From: Linnemannia schmuckeri
Lineage: Eukaryota; Mortierellomycota; Mortierellomycetes; Mortierellales; Mortierellaceae
Length of the DNA stretch: 64,000 nucleotides
Assembly: GCA_029449235.1 (NCBI GenBank)
Contig: JANATG010000016.1
Coordinates: 372,001-436,000 of the forward strand
Direction: 5' to 3'
Shown here: piece by piece, positions 19,701 to 29,397 of the stretch
How the letters are laid out: every line of letters starts with the position of its first letter
How positions within the stretch are numbered: the stretch's first letter is position 1
The notes under the pieces: generated by a model
Told to the model about the DNA's origin: nothing
The model's input: only the letters and a program-made list of their open reading frames with translations
The model's database searches: none
Program-made: the position numbers and the translations under genes

Positions 19701-22654
19701 AATCGGGTTCCCAAGAGTGTGCGGAGGCCTTGGGACTGGTGGTAGTGGCGGCTCATCATCCTTGGCAGGCTCCTTATCCGTAAGGTCACCAGGTAATGAC
19801 ACTGCAGATCCAGGCTCCGATAAGTCATCGCTGCTCGTGGAAAAGAGATCGAGTGGATTTGGAGAAGATAACAAGGACGACTGGGCAGTGCTCAATGAAC
19901 TTGACGAGGACGAAGAGCGACTGGTGGTCGCCGGGCGGCTGTTGGGAGTATGGGCTTCGACATCGATCGGCGGAGACCAGACAGAATCTCGCCGTTTCAA
20001 ATCCGTCGTGGGGGGTGCCTTTGGAGTGGCGCGGATCTTGCTATCTTCGTGCAGTGGCCCCATTAGAGGTCGGTCAGGGAGAATGAGCCGGTTGCTATCA
20101 ACAATAAACCACTCATCTGCCAAGTTAGGGCATTCGTCGTACTTGACAAGAACCCTTCGAGCCTTAATTTGCACAACAGTCGATGGCCGCCATTGTCCGC
20201 GTTTGTCCTGCGCTTGCACTTTGGTTCCAACCTCGATCCCCAGCAATAGTATCCGAGCGTCAGCAAGTGACAACTTGATCGGTTTGTCCGGGGCCGGAGT
20301 TGTTGCCTCTGCTGCTGTTGATGATGCCTCTCCTGCGACCAATCCTTTCGGAGCTATGGCGATCAGCTTGGGCGGTTTAGGAACATCCCTTGTCAACGCT
20401 GTTTTGGGTTTGGTAACCTTCACGTTTGTAAGGGAAATTGCTGGGGTATGACTGTTAGATGCCGAGATCGTCGATGTTCCGGATGATGAAAAGTCAATGA
20501 ACATGGTATTGGTGGGCTTAGTTGACGCTACTGCTGTTCCCGTCGTTGTAGTCGCAGCTGGGATGATCGTCGTCGAAGGGGCGCCACTCTCAGTTGTGGC
20601 TGTTATCGTTGGAGCCACCTTGTCCAACTTGAGCTTCTTTGGCTTTGACGCAATCGATGGCATCGGTATTTGAAGAGACTCGCCGAGTATATCCAGTGTC
20701 TCGGAGGTCTTTGGTTTCTTGAGCATCTTGCCGTACGGTCTTGGGAGGTCTGGATCTACTACCATCAGCGCTGGGACGACATCGTCCATCGAGGGTGCCA
20801 GCTTGCGCTTGACAGAGATTGGTTTCAGTACCTTTGGCGGTTTCATAGGCAGCGCCACAGTCGGAGGACGAGAGGCCTTATGTAAGGCAGGAGCAGCCTG
20901 CAAAGTCGGTGCGTCGTCCATAGGCAGTTGCTGAAAACGCTGGTCTTCAGAAGCAACGGTAGTCGGGGCCTGCGAGGCGGGTTGTGTGGGCGGCAAGAGC
21001 AAAGAGTTCCGTAAAGTAATTTCGTCCGCATCCAAGACTTTGAGCCGCCTACTGTCCGACACGATCCATTCGTCCCACTCCGGCCCCCAGCCATCAAAAT
21101 GAACCTTAATCTTCCCGCGATCCAATCCCACCATCGCTCCGAAATGCCAAGTCTTGTCGATATTTTGGACCTTGACGAGTCGGCCATGCGCATAGCCATG
21201 GATATTTGAATCCACCCCTATCACTTCTTGACCGCCGAGAAGTTTGGATGCCGTACGGGTAAGGAAAGCACCTGTCGTCTGGAAATTGGAGTCACCTTCA
21301 TGAGAGAATGAGGAGCCAGATGGATCGGTTGGTGAAGGCAAGGTAAAGGAGGCTGTTGGGGTTGCGGTAACGGAGGCCTCGACGTAGGTCGCAGATTTGG
21401 ATTTGAAGACGATTACGGACGCAGGGTCGGTGACGGGGAGAATGTTGTACGGGTAAAGTGCCACTGGGTTTCTGCTTCGCTTCTTGCCCGCCGCTTGTTC
21501 TAACGTAGGGTTTATTGTCGGCTGTTGTGGGCGTTGTGTATCTATATTCATATTCACGAAATGAATGCGGGTTTAGTTTCAAAGTTTTCAAAGGATGAGA
21601 ACCAGTACTCTTACTGCCGTTTTAAGCTGAATAACGTACCTTGTGTGACATTAGGCACGGGATGGGTAGACTCCTCCTTTGGTTTGGGTTTACGACCTCG
21701 CTTCTTGGCAACCTCTCCGCGTTTGGTCAAGATGAGTGGTATAGGCTTCGCCTCCGTAACCAAGACCAGTGATGATGGAGATATTGTCGTAATCGAAGGA
21801 TCAAAAGTCGAATGAGAAACAGAGGCAAAGTGAGAAATAGTGTTGATCTGCACATGGCCATGCTTGGTTGCCGTGCTAGAGACTGAATTGCATACATCAA
21901 TCGGTAAATCAATTAAACCTCTGGCAAGAAAAATATCAAAAGTGAGAAATTAGACATACTAGCTATCCAGCAATCATGTAGAAATGTAATTATTACCAGC
22001 GGGGAAGACCTGCGGTTTCTGTGCGGGGTCAATGGAAACGTTGTGTCTTTGCTTGGTCGAGGCAGTGGAGGTCGAAGAACTTGAACTCGACGGAGGAGGA
22101 AGAGCAGGCGGGGCGACAGTTTGCCGTCGTGAACTGCCCGTCATGGTTCGCATCAGGTCCTCACAGACCTTGCAGATCCTCAACTTGCCAAACTTGTAAA
22201 GTCGAGCACCGTATGTCATACATGACTCACACTGGCTGCTGGTTGAGCTGGTCGAGTCCAGATGTGCTGTTGGTCTTTTCTGAGACGGGTTAGATCCTGA
22301 AAGAGGGGATGTTGACGAGGTTCCTGTAGCTGCTCCTGCTCGTCCTAGCAGGTTGCCTGGGTGGCCTGTGATTTCGCCCAGTGTACAAAGAGTATCGAGA
22401 GCCCCGGTGCCTGCGTCTGACTTTCTAGGTCTTCCTCTACCCCGTTTTACGATAGTAGACGTAGTCGCGGTGGATGTTGGAGTAGCAAGTGTTGCTGCTG
22501 TTGCTGTTGTTGCTGTTGCTGTTGCTGTTGCTGGTGCTGGTGCTGGTGCTGGTGCTGGTGCTGGTGCTGGTGCTGTCACTGCAATTGTAGTTCCTGCTAG
22601 GGTATCATCGTGCTGTGCTGCTTCGCTGTCGTTAGATTGAACGTCCGCCGTCAT
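13769..22654 (-). CDS. Multidomain chromatin-reader / N4-N6 DNA methyltransferase fusion (18 exons, 2393 aa)
   Basis: Exons in coding order: 22654-21997, 21918-21640, 21541-18358, 18263-17717, 17608-17449, 17355-17237, 17135-17078, 16980-16801, 16701-16342, 16250-16193, 16090-15995, 15892-15868, 15759-15213, 15101-14950, 14849-14649, 14546-14207, 14098-13977, 13864-13769. All junctions are GT-AG and phases close exactly (7182 nt). Domains: AT-hook (70-79, KRGRGRPRKS); CxxC-x15-CxxC (142-164); AT-hook (291-300); Tudor/chromo-barrel-like modules (about 420-482, 747-802, 1237-1289), each ending in D/NEW(I/F) and RL; ZZ-like Cys/His cluster (about 1359-1430); extended PHD (about 1490-1605, ending FWCPQH); ZZ finger (1612-1665); GATA-type finger CxxC-x17-CxxC (1715-1739). 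The methyltransferase follows (about 1855-2085): FLGRGT (1884-1889), DINP (1905-1908), SHPPY (1959-1963), then a GDLS segment and RRCTLGIGD, as in prokaryotic-type DNA methylases (PF01555-like). About 300 further residues are of unknown fold. Likely nuclear; methylated base unknown. Confidence 0.85.
22490..22575 (-). repeat. In-frame trinucleotide/hexanucleotide tract in exon 1 of the methyltransferase gene
   Basis: On the plus strand GCTGTT units pass into GCTGGT units. On the coding strand they give an Ala-Pro then Ala-Thr repeat at about residues 28-50. Length changes by multiples of six would keep the frame, so the linker before the first AT-hook may vary between strains. Confidence 0.7.
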
Positions 22655-23954
22655 CTCCCTGCTTATTCTTTTCTCCTTTGTGCCCTTTGACGGGTGGGGG
22701 CTGGCTCTTGCTCAGTGTTTTTTTTTTCGTTGTCTCGCGTCGTTACCTCGCGGAGATTTATGTTGTTGAAAATACGCTTCGTCCCTATGCTGTTGGTCCG
22801 AACGGGTCGTTTGTGTCTGTTTTGTCTGTCTAGGACAGGTGTTTACACGGCAGTGATAATTAAGACAGAGCGTACGCGTTAGTGGAGGGTGAAAATAACG
22901 TTCGCGCGGACAGTCAACAACGGGCTACAAGAGGGTCGAGTCATCAGTCTGACTTGTTGCTCCTCTACTGATGACTGGATTAACAATGTGAATTACCAAT
23001 AGCAGACAAAAAAGGTTTGCTGTTAATTGATCAAAGAGGGGTATGCGTTGTTGTATGAAAAAGGGTATGTTGGTGATGAGAGTATGCTGGTTTTATTGAT
23101 CAAGAAGGAGATTTAGTGTGCCGTGTATGGATCAGATCGAGACAAAAAGAAAGAAGAGGATGATGAATTTTCCTTCGTGAACAAGGTGCTGTTGTATGTG
23201 TGTGTGTGTGCGTCTGTGTGTGTGTGTGAGAAAATCATGCGACCCTTGGGCCTTGGCCCTTGCTGTTGTGCGGACAAGGACAGGGTACTTCTAGGGCGTG
23301 CAAGCGGGACGGTCGACGACATCAGAAAGGGGAAAGGGGAGAGAAGGACATAGAGAAAACATACACACACACACAGAAAGGGAACAGACAAACAAATCAG
23401 AAGCAGAGAAAAGGGGCCGAGGCAATTGGAACACAAAAATCAAAAATCGATCGTTGCACAGGCAGCCAACGGAGGAAATGGAGGAAACGGAGGAAGGGGG
23501 GATGGGGGATGGGGGAAGGGGGAAGAAGGATAACGAGAGAAGTTGAAGGAGGGAGGGAAGAAGAGTAACGAGCCCGTGAAGGATGGACATGGGCACCGGC
23601 ATCTGTCGTTGGTGATATGTCATTAACATTCTCCTCATCAGGGTGACCCACGATGATTGTTTGTCTCTGTCCAATTGATCAGTTAAACAATAATCTGGTA
23701 TCAGCTGGGGAGCAGAGAAGTTCACCTGCATGCATATTACACACAATTGCTCTTGTGCCTTCTTGCCCATGGCACAGTCAACTCTAACAAAAATTAAAAT
23801 CTGTCTCTACCCCTCTCTCCCCTGCGTGCGATATGACCCCAGATACATAAGCACTTTTCCTTGCTACACAAACACGAGCCTATTTCTTGTTTCCTCTTTT
23901 GTTGTCTTTTACTTTTATCGCTCACCGCCGTTCAAGGTACTCATGCTACGGCTG
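22655..23954. other. Intergenic region upstream of the methyltransferase gene
   Basis: Contains the presumed promoter of the methyltransferase gene, with no clear TATA box. A TG-rich tract at about 23197-23230 is followed by a complementary CA tract at 23361-23376, which could pair as a hairpin, and purine-rich sequence covers 23465-23570. A minus-strand ORF at 23291-23770 starts MGKKAQEQLCVICMQ and could be a first exon, but nothing downstream supports it. Confidence 0.45.
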
Positions 23955-26900
23955 GAACTAGACCAAGTCCAGTATCCTCCTTGCGTTGCGCACAACCTCC
24001 GGGGTGATGACCCTTCCTATGTCCACATCGACATAATCACGAAGCATGGCCAGGTATCTGGAATCCTCACGCGCGCTCAACCAAGAACTACAGTATCTCT
24101 GGATCCTCGTCAAAGTTTTGTGTCTCCAGGCAATGAACGTTGAACTGCTGTTGAGCAATTTGCTCGTTGTCGGTGTTGAGTCGGATCTTGCGAAAGGTAT
24201 ATGCTTTATCGACCTACTTTGAAAGGCCGTGGACCGTTTCGGAAGAGTTGATCACCTTTAGACCTGAACACCCGAAGCTCCAGGCATCACACTAGATATT
24301 GCGGGAATGCACTCTTCGATCCAAGAGAATGACGGTTGCTCGGGTCATCGAGAGAAGAGGACGATGTCTCTGAAAAGCTGTATCTGGGCTTAGCGGTCCT
24401 GGTTAGATAACAGGAATAAAAATACTCCAGGAGCGATCGATGAAGGAAACGGTGCCGGTTGATACAGCGCGTTAGTGGACTCGATTCCAGCAAAAACGTA
24501 ATGTCCAATTCAGGGCCGAAAAAATCTGCCTTCCAGGTTAATCTGTCCAACTAATGTATGTACTGGATGGCTGGATTTCCCCTTTGGTGCTTATAGATTG
24601 CAGCTGCCAGGTCTTGTAAAAAGTCCAGGGCAATATCGTTGAAACCACCTTCGATCGGCTTGTCCAGTGTCATTTTGGCCTCCGTGTTCAGCTTCATGGA
24701 CAAGAGTCACCTCTTGTTGATCTCGAGCCACTGATTGACAAAGACTGTAATAGTCGCGTGCGAGTCATATCAGTTGTGGTGAGATCCTGTTCTTCTTCGA
24801 CCATATCCGGAAAAACTCTTAGTGATAAGACCAAGAGGAATGAGTTCTTAACCAGTTCCATCAGATTCGAGGAAGCCTTCAGCCTGCCCATATATTATTA
24901 GCGCTCCAGACCGATCTTACGCTGAACAGCTCATGTACCTTTAAGTCTCGCACAAACTGTTTGGAGTAGTTCTTGATTTAAATTCTTGAGAAAGGAACTA
25001 TTGCCGCCTCCTGAAAAAGATGCGCCAGGAATAGGTCGTATGGATTGCTCGGCTGTGGCCGGAAATAATTGTGGTATTCTCGACAGATAAATGTGCTCCT
25101 GCAGGTGATAATCATTTTGGTATCCCACTGCCCTGGACGATTGAGGCGGTTAGTGGTGTGGAGGTTCGGTTTGGTCGTAAGCTGGCTCTCGTCGTACCCG
25201 TCGCAGATGATGATAAATAGTCGATCCCGCTTCAATTCCCCTATGACCTCGTAGGTGAAGTCGTACATCTTGAGATGCCCTGGTATCAGGTCCGTTTCTG
25301 GGGACTGTAGGACAGAAAGAGAGATGAAGAGAGGAATGCATGCTTCGTGTGTGTATGTTTTCCAAGGGCTGTGGTCGAGATATCGGCTGAAGGTGGATTT
25401 TCCGGATCCTGAATCGCCTGTAATCAAAAACACCTGTTGCTCGCTCTCCAAAAACTGCTCGACCTTGGCCATCAGTAGATAAAACTCGCCATCAGGTGCC
25501 TCAGGATTGGCTTTGGCTTGAGGTGCAATGTAGATGCCTTGGTCGTGCTCCGCCAGGCGTATGTCCGTTAGTTGGCGCAACTTGCCGTCAATATACGGTC
25601 TCCGGAGGACGCTGCCCATTAGCGGTGGTGATGCTGGAAGGAAAAAGACGAGTCATCAAATAATATGGCTTGGGCAAAGCATGGGCGCCGGCACTGATCA
25701 GATCTTGGAGTAAAGTAATAGCATGCTGCCGGAGAGTCCAATCGTCATTGACACTGACACGCGTAAAACAATACTGAGGACAATAGACTTGATGCCCTGG
25801 CCGAGGATCCGTGAGTTATTACCTTTGTGCAGCTCGTCCAACAACCATACTGCCTACTGTCGGATTGTACCCCAGATATGACCCATGGCAACCTCGCCTA
25901 GCAGCTCACAAATTCCTTGCTGGAACTCAAGCTCCTGGCGACAAGGTGCCTCATAGATCGCGCGTTCGGAATCAGCAAGTCGACCTTCTCGAACGAATGC
26001 CCGAGCCCCTTGGAGACTGGATACCACCTTTGCTTGACGCGAGTCTGGAAGCCTTGTAGCAGACTATCCATAGATCCATGACTGCCGGCTCCGGGCGCCT
26101 GCGCTCCCTCTCCTCCAGACTTGACGCCATCGTATGCTCGTCTCGCAGGTTGATCTGGCTCTCGAAGGCCATTAACGGGGTTGTCAGAGTCAAGTTAAAA
26201 GATGCTGGCGACACCTAGGGCGGACTTTGTCACTCCAATACCGAAACGAAGGATCATGTGTAAGGGCGACTCGTCGCCGCCCACATATTGGAGGCCTGCC
26301 AGGCGTAGATGGCTTGAAACTTGAGGTGAGAATCACTGCTGTCCTTTAATCTAGGAGCAGGTCCGATAGCGGTTGGCAATCCTCAGTGCGATGAAGACCC
26401 TTGAAGTTACCTTCAACCATAGCATCAAGAACTCTGGAGATGATTATAGACAGGTAGTAAATGCGATCTGATGAAGGCTGCTGACAACACGCTGCGGTCG
26501 TCCTTTCGCTCAAGAACAGGATCCAGTAACATAATCTCAGTGACAGATGCCATCGACTTGTGATGCCACTTCAGAAGCTCTGTGGCAACTTGAGCAGCCA
26601 ACCCACGGAGGAGGTCATGCTCTTTTGGAATCTTCTTCATATTAGTGACCCATGCCTTCTCAGCCTTGCTGTAAACCAATTCCTGCGCCTTGACTTGAGT
26701 CGCAACGAGTGACGATAATGGCGGTTCCTGTGACGACAGTGAAAGCCCAAACGCGAATTGGTGAGTTGGCTTGAAGTGTGGTGCAGTGGCGGGTAAAGAT
26801 GTGCAATGGATTGGTTTGGCGATGCTTCTGAGGAATATCTACCGAATGAGTGAAAGGTGGGCAATCTGCGAGGGTGCAGTGACGGACCTTGACAAAAGTA

Positions 26901-27110
26901 AAATGTTGGCGTGTCCTGTGGCATCGCCGGAGGAGATAGTAGTTTGTGAGCTGCTTGACTGAGAGGAAGCATCTAAGAAGCGGTGATTTTAGGGTTGTTG
27001 TACTGCTAGCAGGGGAGTGACAGACATAGGCAAAAGAAAACGATTGGCGTGTCTTGTACCATCGCCAGATGAGATGATAGTTTGCGAGCTGCTCGAGTGG
27101 AAAGAAGACA
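23955..27110 (-). pseudogene. STAND/NACHT-type P-loop NTPase gene, copy A (decayed)
   Basis: Fragments in several frames follow one protein. N-terminal ARM/HEAT-like text sits near 26425-26700 (AEKAWVTNMKKIPKEHD); helical pieces follow at 25972-26214. The best-preserved piece, 24978-25619, has Walker A GDSGSGKST, Walker B-like LFIIICDGYDES and a sensor-like MIITCRST. Further C-terminal pieces are at 24694-24891, 24287-24550 (FLHRSLLEYFYSCYL, typical of NACHT C-terminal helices) and about 23958-24130. Such proteins act as signal-transducing NTPases related to fungal NLRs. Stops and frameshifts separate all pieces, so no functional product is expected. A paralogue with the same order lies at 37.5-41.0 kb in the same orientation. 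The N-terminus contains an internal duplication at 26876-26962 and 27014-27100. Confidence 0.75.
26876..27100 (-). repeat. Internal tandem duplication in the N-terminal part of STAND pseudogene A
   Basis: The stretch containing TTGGCGTGTC...CATCGCC...GAGATAGTAGTTTG and its flank occurs twice (26876-26962 and 27014-27100), about 75-80% identical. In coding orientation both give SSSSQTTISSGD-like text, so it arose from coding sequence. Confidence 0.6.
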
Positions 27111-27927
27111 TCAAGGAACGGCGATTTAACGGAATGTGTGTCTTTCGATCAGCACAGGGAACATTAGATTGTCCTGAAGGTACTGTGCTGTCGCTGCCTC
27201 ATGAACAGATCCATTCATACCAGCACCTTGCTTGCTGACCCGCACAAAGACCGAACTCACGATCTTGAAGTTCTCGAAGTGGATTGCAGCGATGGCATTA
27301 GACAAGGTACGATCTGCCTTAGTACAAGGGTTAATTGCTTTCTTGGCGCAGATCTGAGTCGATTGGGTGTGAGTCGCCCTTCGGATGTCAACTCGACACG
27401 ACCAGGGTGATCATTGTTTTTGGAAGGGACGGTCATGCAGGCAGCATCGACTACCACTAATTAAAAAGAAAAAAAATGAGTGGTGCAAGATAGATAGGGG
27501 AAAAATCCACCAATTAGAAACTGCATTTATGTTGCACGTACCTCTTCGACAGAGACTTTAACAAAAATTATCCAAAGGGGCAAGTGATGGTCCAAAGGTG
27601 GGTCCAACGTCTGGTGGAGGGAGGTGTGTCAACAGAGCAAGTTTGAGTGAAAGAGAGGAATTCTAAAATTAGGTACCACGTTGCTTCGAAACACATACAC
27701 ACTCACACACGCACAAAAACCGAAGCGCACATATTACATATATTGTAAACAAGGGAAGGAGAACAGGGGGCGCAGCCTCTTGTCATACCTTCGTAAATCG
27801 CTTTCCGCACCCGTTTGTCTGAAGGAAAGAAGAACACAAAATGTTGCTGGTTCTTGGTTCCGGGGGGGGGGGGGTTCAAGACGAATGCAGTGGCGAATGG
27901 AAAAAAGAAGGGAGGGGAAATAGGAAC
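27111..27927. other. Region without a supported gene
   Basis: May contain the decayed N-terminal exons of STAND pseudogene A (a minus-strand ORF of 66 codons at 27257-27457). Otherwise it is AT-rich with a short CA-rich patch at 27692-27716 and a G-run of 10 at about 27864-27875. No RNA gene or terminus seen. Confidence 0.4.
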
Positions 27928-28210
27928 TGTTACTCAGGGAGAGGGTCGAAGGCCAGAGTTGTAGGACCGCTGTTAAGTCCTCAATTGGTACGGGGGTAGT
28001 GATAATAGTGTCCTAAAGAACCACACGAAACGATACACTGCAGCGCGCCAGCGAAACTCTTGTCAACACTGCTCTGGTCCAAGAAGTGATGTGTAAAAGG
28101 ACAAAGAGCAGATAAGAGGGCTGGGCACACTACCAATACTATGTCTACAAAGAATATGACTGCTAATCTAAGGTGTCGCCACCGCTGCCTAGCCACCACC
28201 TTATTTTGCA
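27928..28210. repeat. Dispersed repeat, copy B (empty site of the MITE)
   Basis: Same sequence as 7894-8469 without the 251-bp MITE and without a segment of about 35 bases. The MITE target appears here as a single TA at 28190-28191 within GCTGCCTAGCCACC. Confidence 0.85.
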
Positions 28211-28592
28211 ATAGAACAAAGCAGGCGGTTTGTGATGTTGGATTGTGTGTGAGAGAGACTGTATGGTGAGTGATGGCGATATGATATGAACCAAAAGTAT
28301 AAATGAGTGTTATATGGACAACTGGGAGAGAAGAAATGGTAAAAAGCTGGGGGTCTTTATTGATGCCCCGTATATATGCTAAGCGGAATAAGCTACTACC
28401 CTTAATACAGTGAACAATCATGTGAGGGCGTAGCTGTGGGGGTCTTGAGGAGAGTTGTTCTTGGCTGGCCGAGGCGTTGGCGTCAGTGCCAGGTGTGATA
28501 GGGTCACTCATCGAGGAAGAAGGAAAAGGAGAGGTGGAGTTCCCCTCTACAGCCCCTGTGTTCGAGGGTGTGTCTCCAGGATCGACGGGCAT
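28211..28592 (-). other. Possible hypothetical ORF start overlapping dispersed repeat B
   Basis: A minus-strand ORF starts at 28592 with MPVDPGDTPSNTGAVEGN and a Ser/Pro/Ala-rich region that looks like a real disordered N-terminus. It then runs into unlike, hydrophobic text and into the dispersed repeat. Likely the first exon of a gene truncated by the repeat, or chance. No family recognised. Confidence 0.25.
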
Positions 28593-29029
28593 AACTCAGA
28601 TAGCGGACAGACAAGGAAAAAGGCGTATGTGTGTGTGTCCCTTCTCAGTATCGCAAATAAAGACGGTAACTCTCAAGATCTGCTCGTGCCGTAGAAAGAA
28701 AGGTGCTTTATGTCAATAGCTATTCTCCAAAGACTAGAATCTATTACTACTACCAATGGTCAAAAGGGAATAGTGCCTACCTGCTCGTATCGTGGAAAGA
28801 AAGGTGCTTTTCCAGATCCTCGCAGGCAAACGCGTAAAATAGTCAAATGGCCACCAGAAGCTAAGCCACTCTAAATCACCACATAGCCCGAACCCGTATC
28901 TTGCGCGAAGCACTTGCCAGTATTTTGCGCGAAGCGCCAGTGTGATATGAACGTGCTGGGAAGAGAAAATCAGAGGAAACAAGCTGGGGAAATTTATGAT
29001 TTTTTTGATCTCTATATGTTGGGGGCCAG
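28593..29029. other. Intergenic, short GCGC-hairpin motifs
   Basis: No gene. GCGCGAAGC motifs occur at about 28898 and 28930, resembling the hairpins in the composite element's terminal units and at 29341-29372. Confidence 0.35.
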
Positions 29030-29163
29030 AGTTGTAGAGGGGGGCGGGTGGTTGGGGCCAAAAGGTAGAGGGGCCGGGCGGTTAAAGGGCTAGGTGATAG
29101 GGGGACCAGGTGGTAGGGGGGCCGGGTGGTAAGGGGCTGAGTGGCTGAGAGGCCAGGTGGCTG
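29030..29163. repeat. G-rich degenerate minisatellite
   Basis: Repeated GGGGCCGGGTGGT-type units of 14-22 bp (variants with AGGGGG, GGCTAGGTGATA, GGCTGAGTGGC) run for about 130 bp on the plus strand. Many runs of three to six G make G-quadruplex formation plausible. It is followed by a 35-A tract at 29224-29258. Confidence 0.65.
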
Positions 29164-29223
29164 TGTTGCATTAATAGCCTAATCTGTTGCACTCAAGCAC
29201 AAGCATGTATTCGCAGACGTTTG

Positions 29224-29260
<37 letters not shown>

Positions 29261-29340
29261 ATGCAACAAGAGAGTGACGAACACAAATAGACATTATAAT
29301 ATTTTATTGATTTTTTTATCACTTCACACTTGCTCCACTC

Positions 29341-29372
29341 CTCCGCGAGCGAAGCCGCGGGTACTATTCTAG
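29341..29372 (+). other. Possible Helitron-type 3' terminus just beyond the BiP stop codon
   Basis: CTCCGCGAGCGAAGCCGCGG can form a CCGCG/CGCGG hairpin, followed eight bases later by CTAG (29369-29372). A short GC hairpin plus a CTRR end is the Helitron 3' signature. CTAG is followed by C rather than the usual T, which weakens the call. Confidence 0.3.
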
Positions 29373-29397
29373 CGAGGTACAAAAGGGAATGCAAAAT

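Noticed and set aside
19717..20451. 244-codon plus-strand ORF
   Set aside because: Antisense of the third exon of the methyltransferase gene; no protein-like features.
23291..23770. Minus-strand ORF starting MGKKAQEQLCVICMQ as a RING-type gene
   Set aside because: Only one CxxC is present, then low-complexity pyrimidine-rich sequence; no supported second exon.
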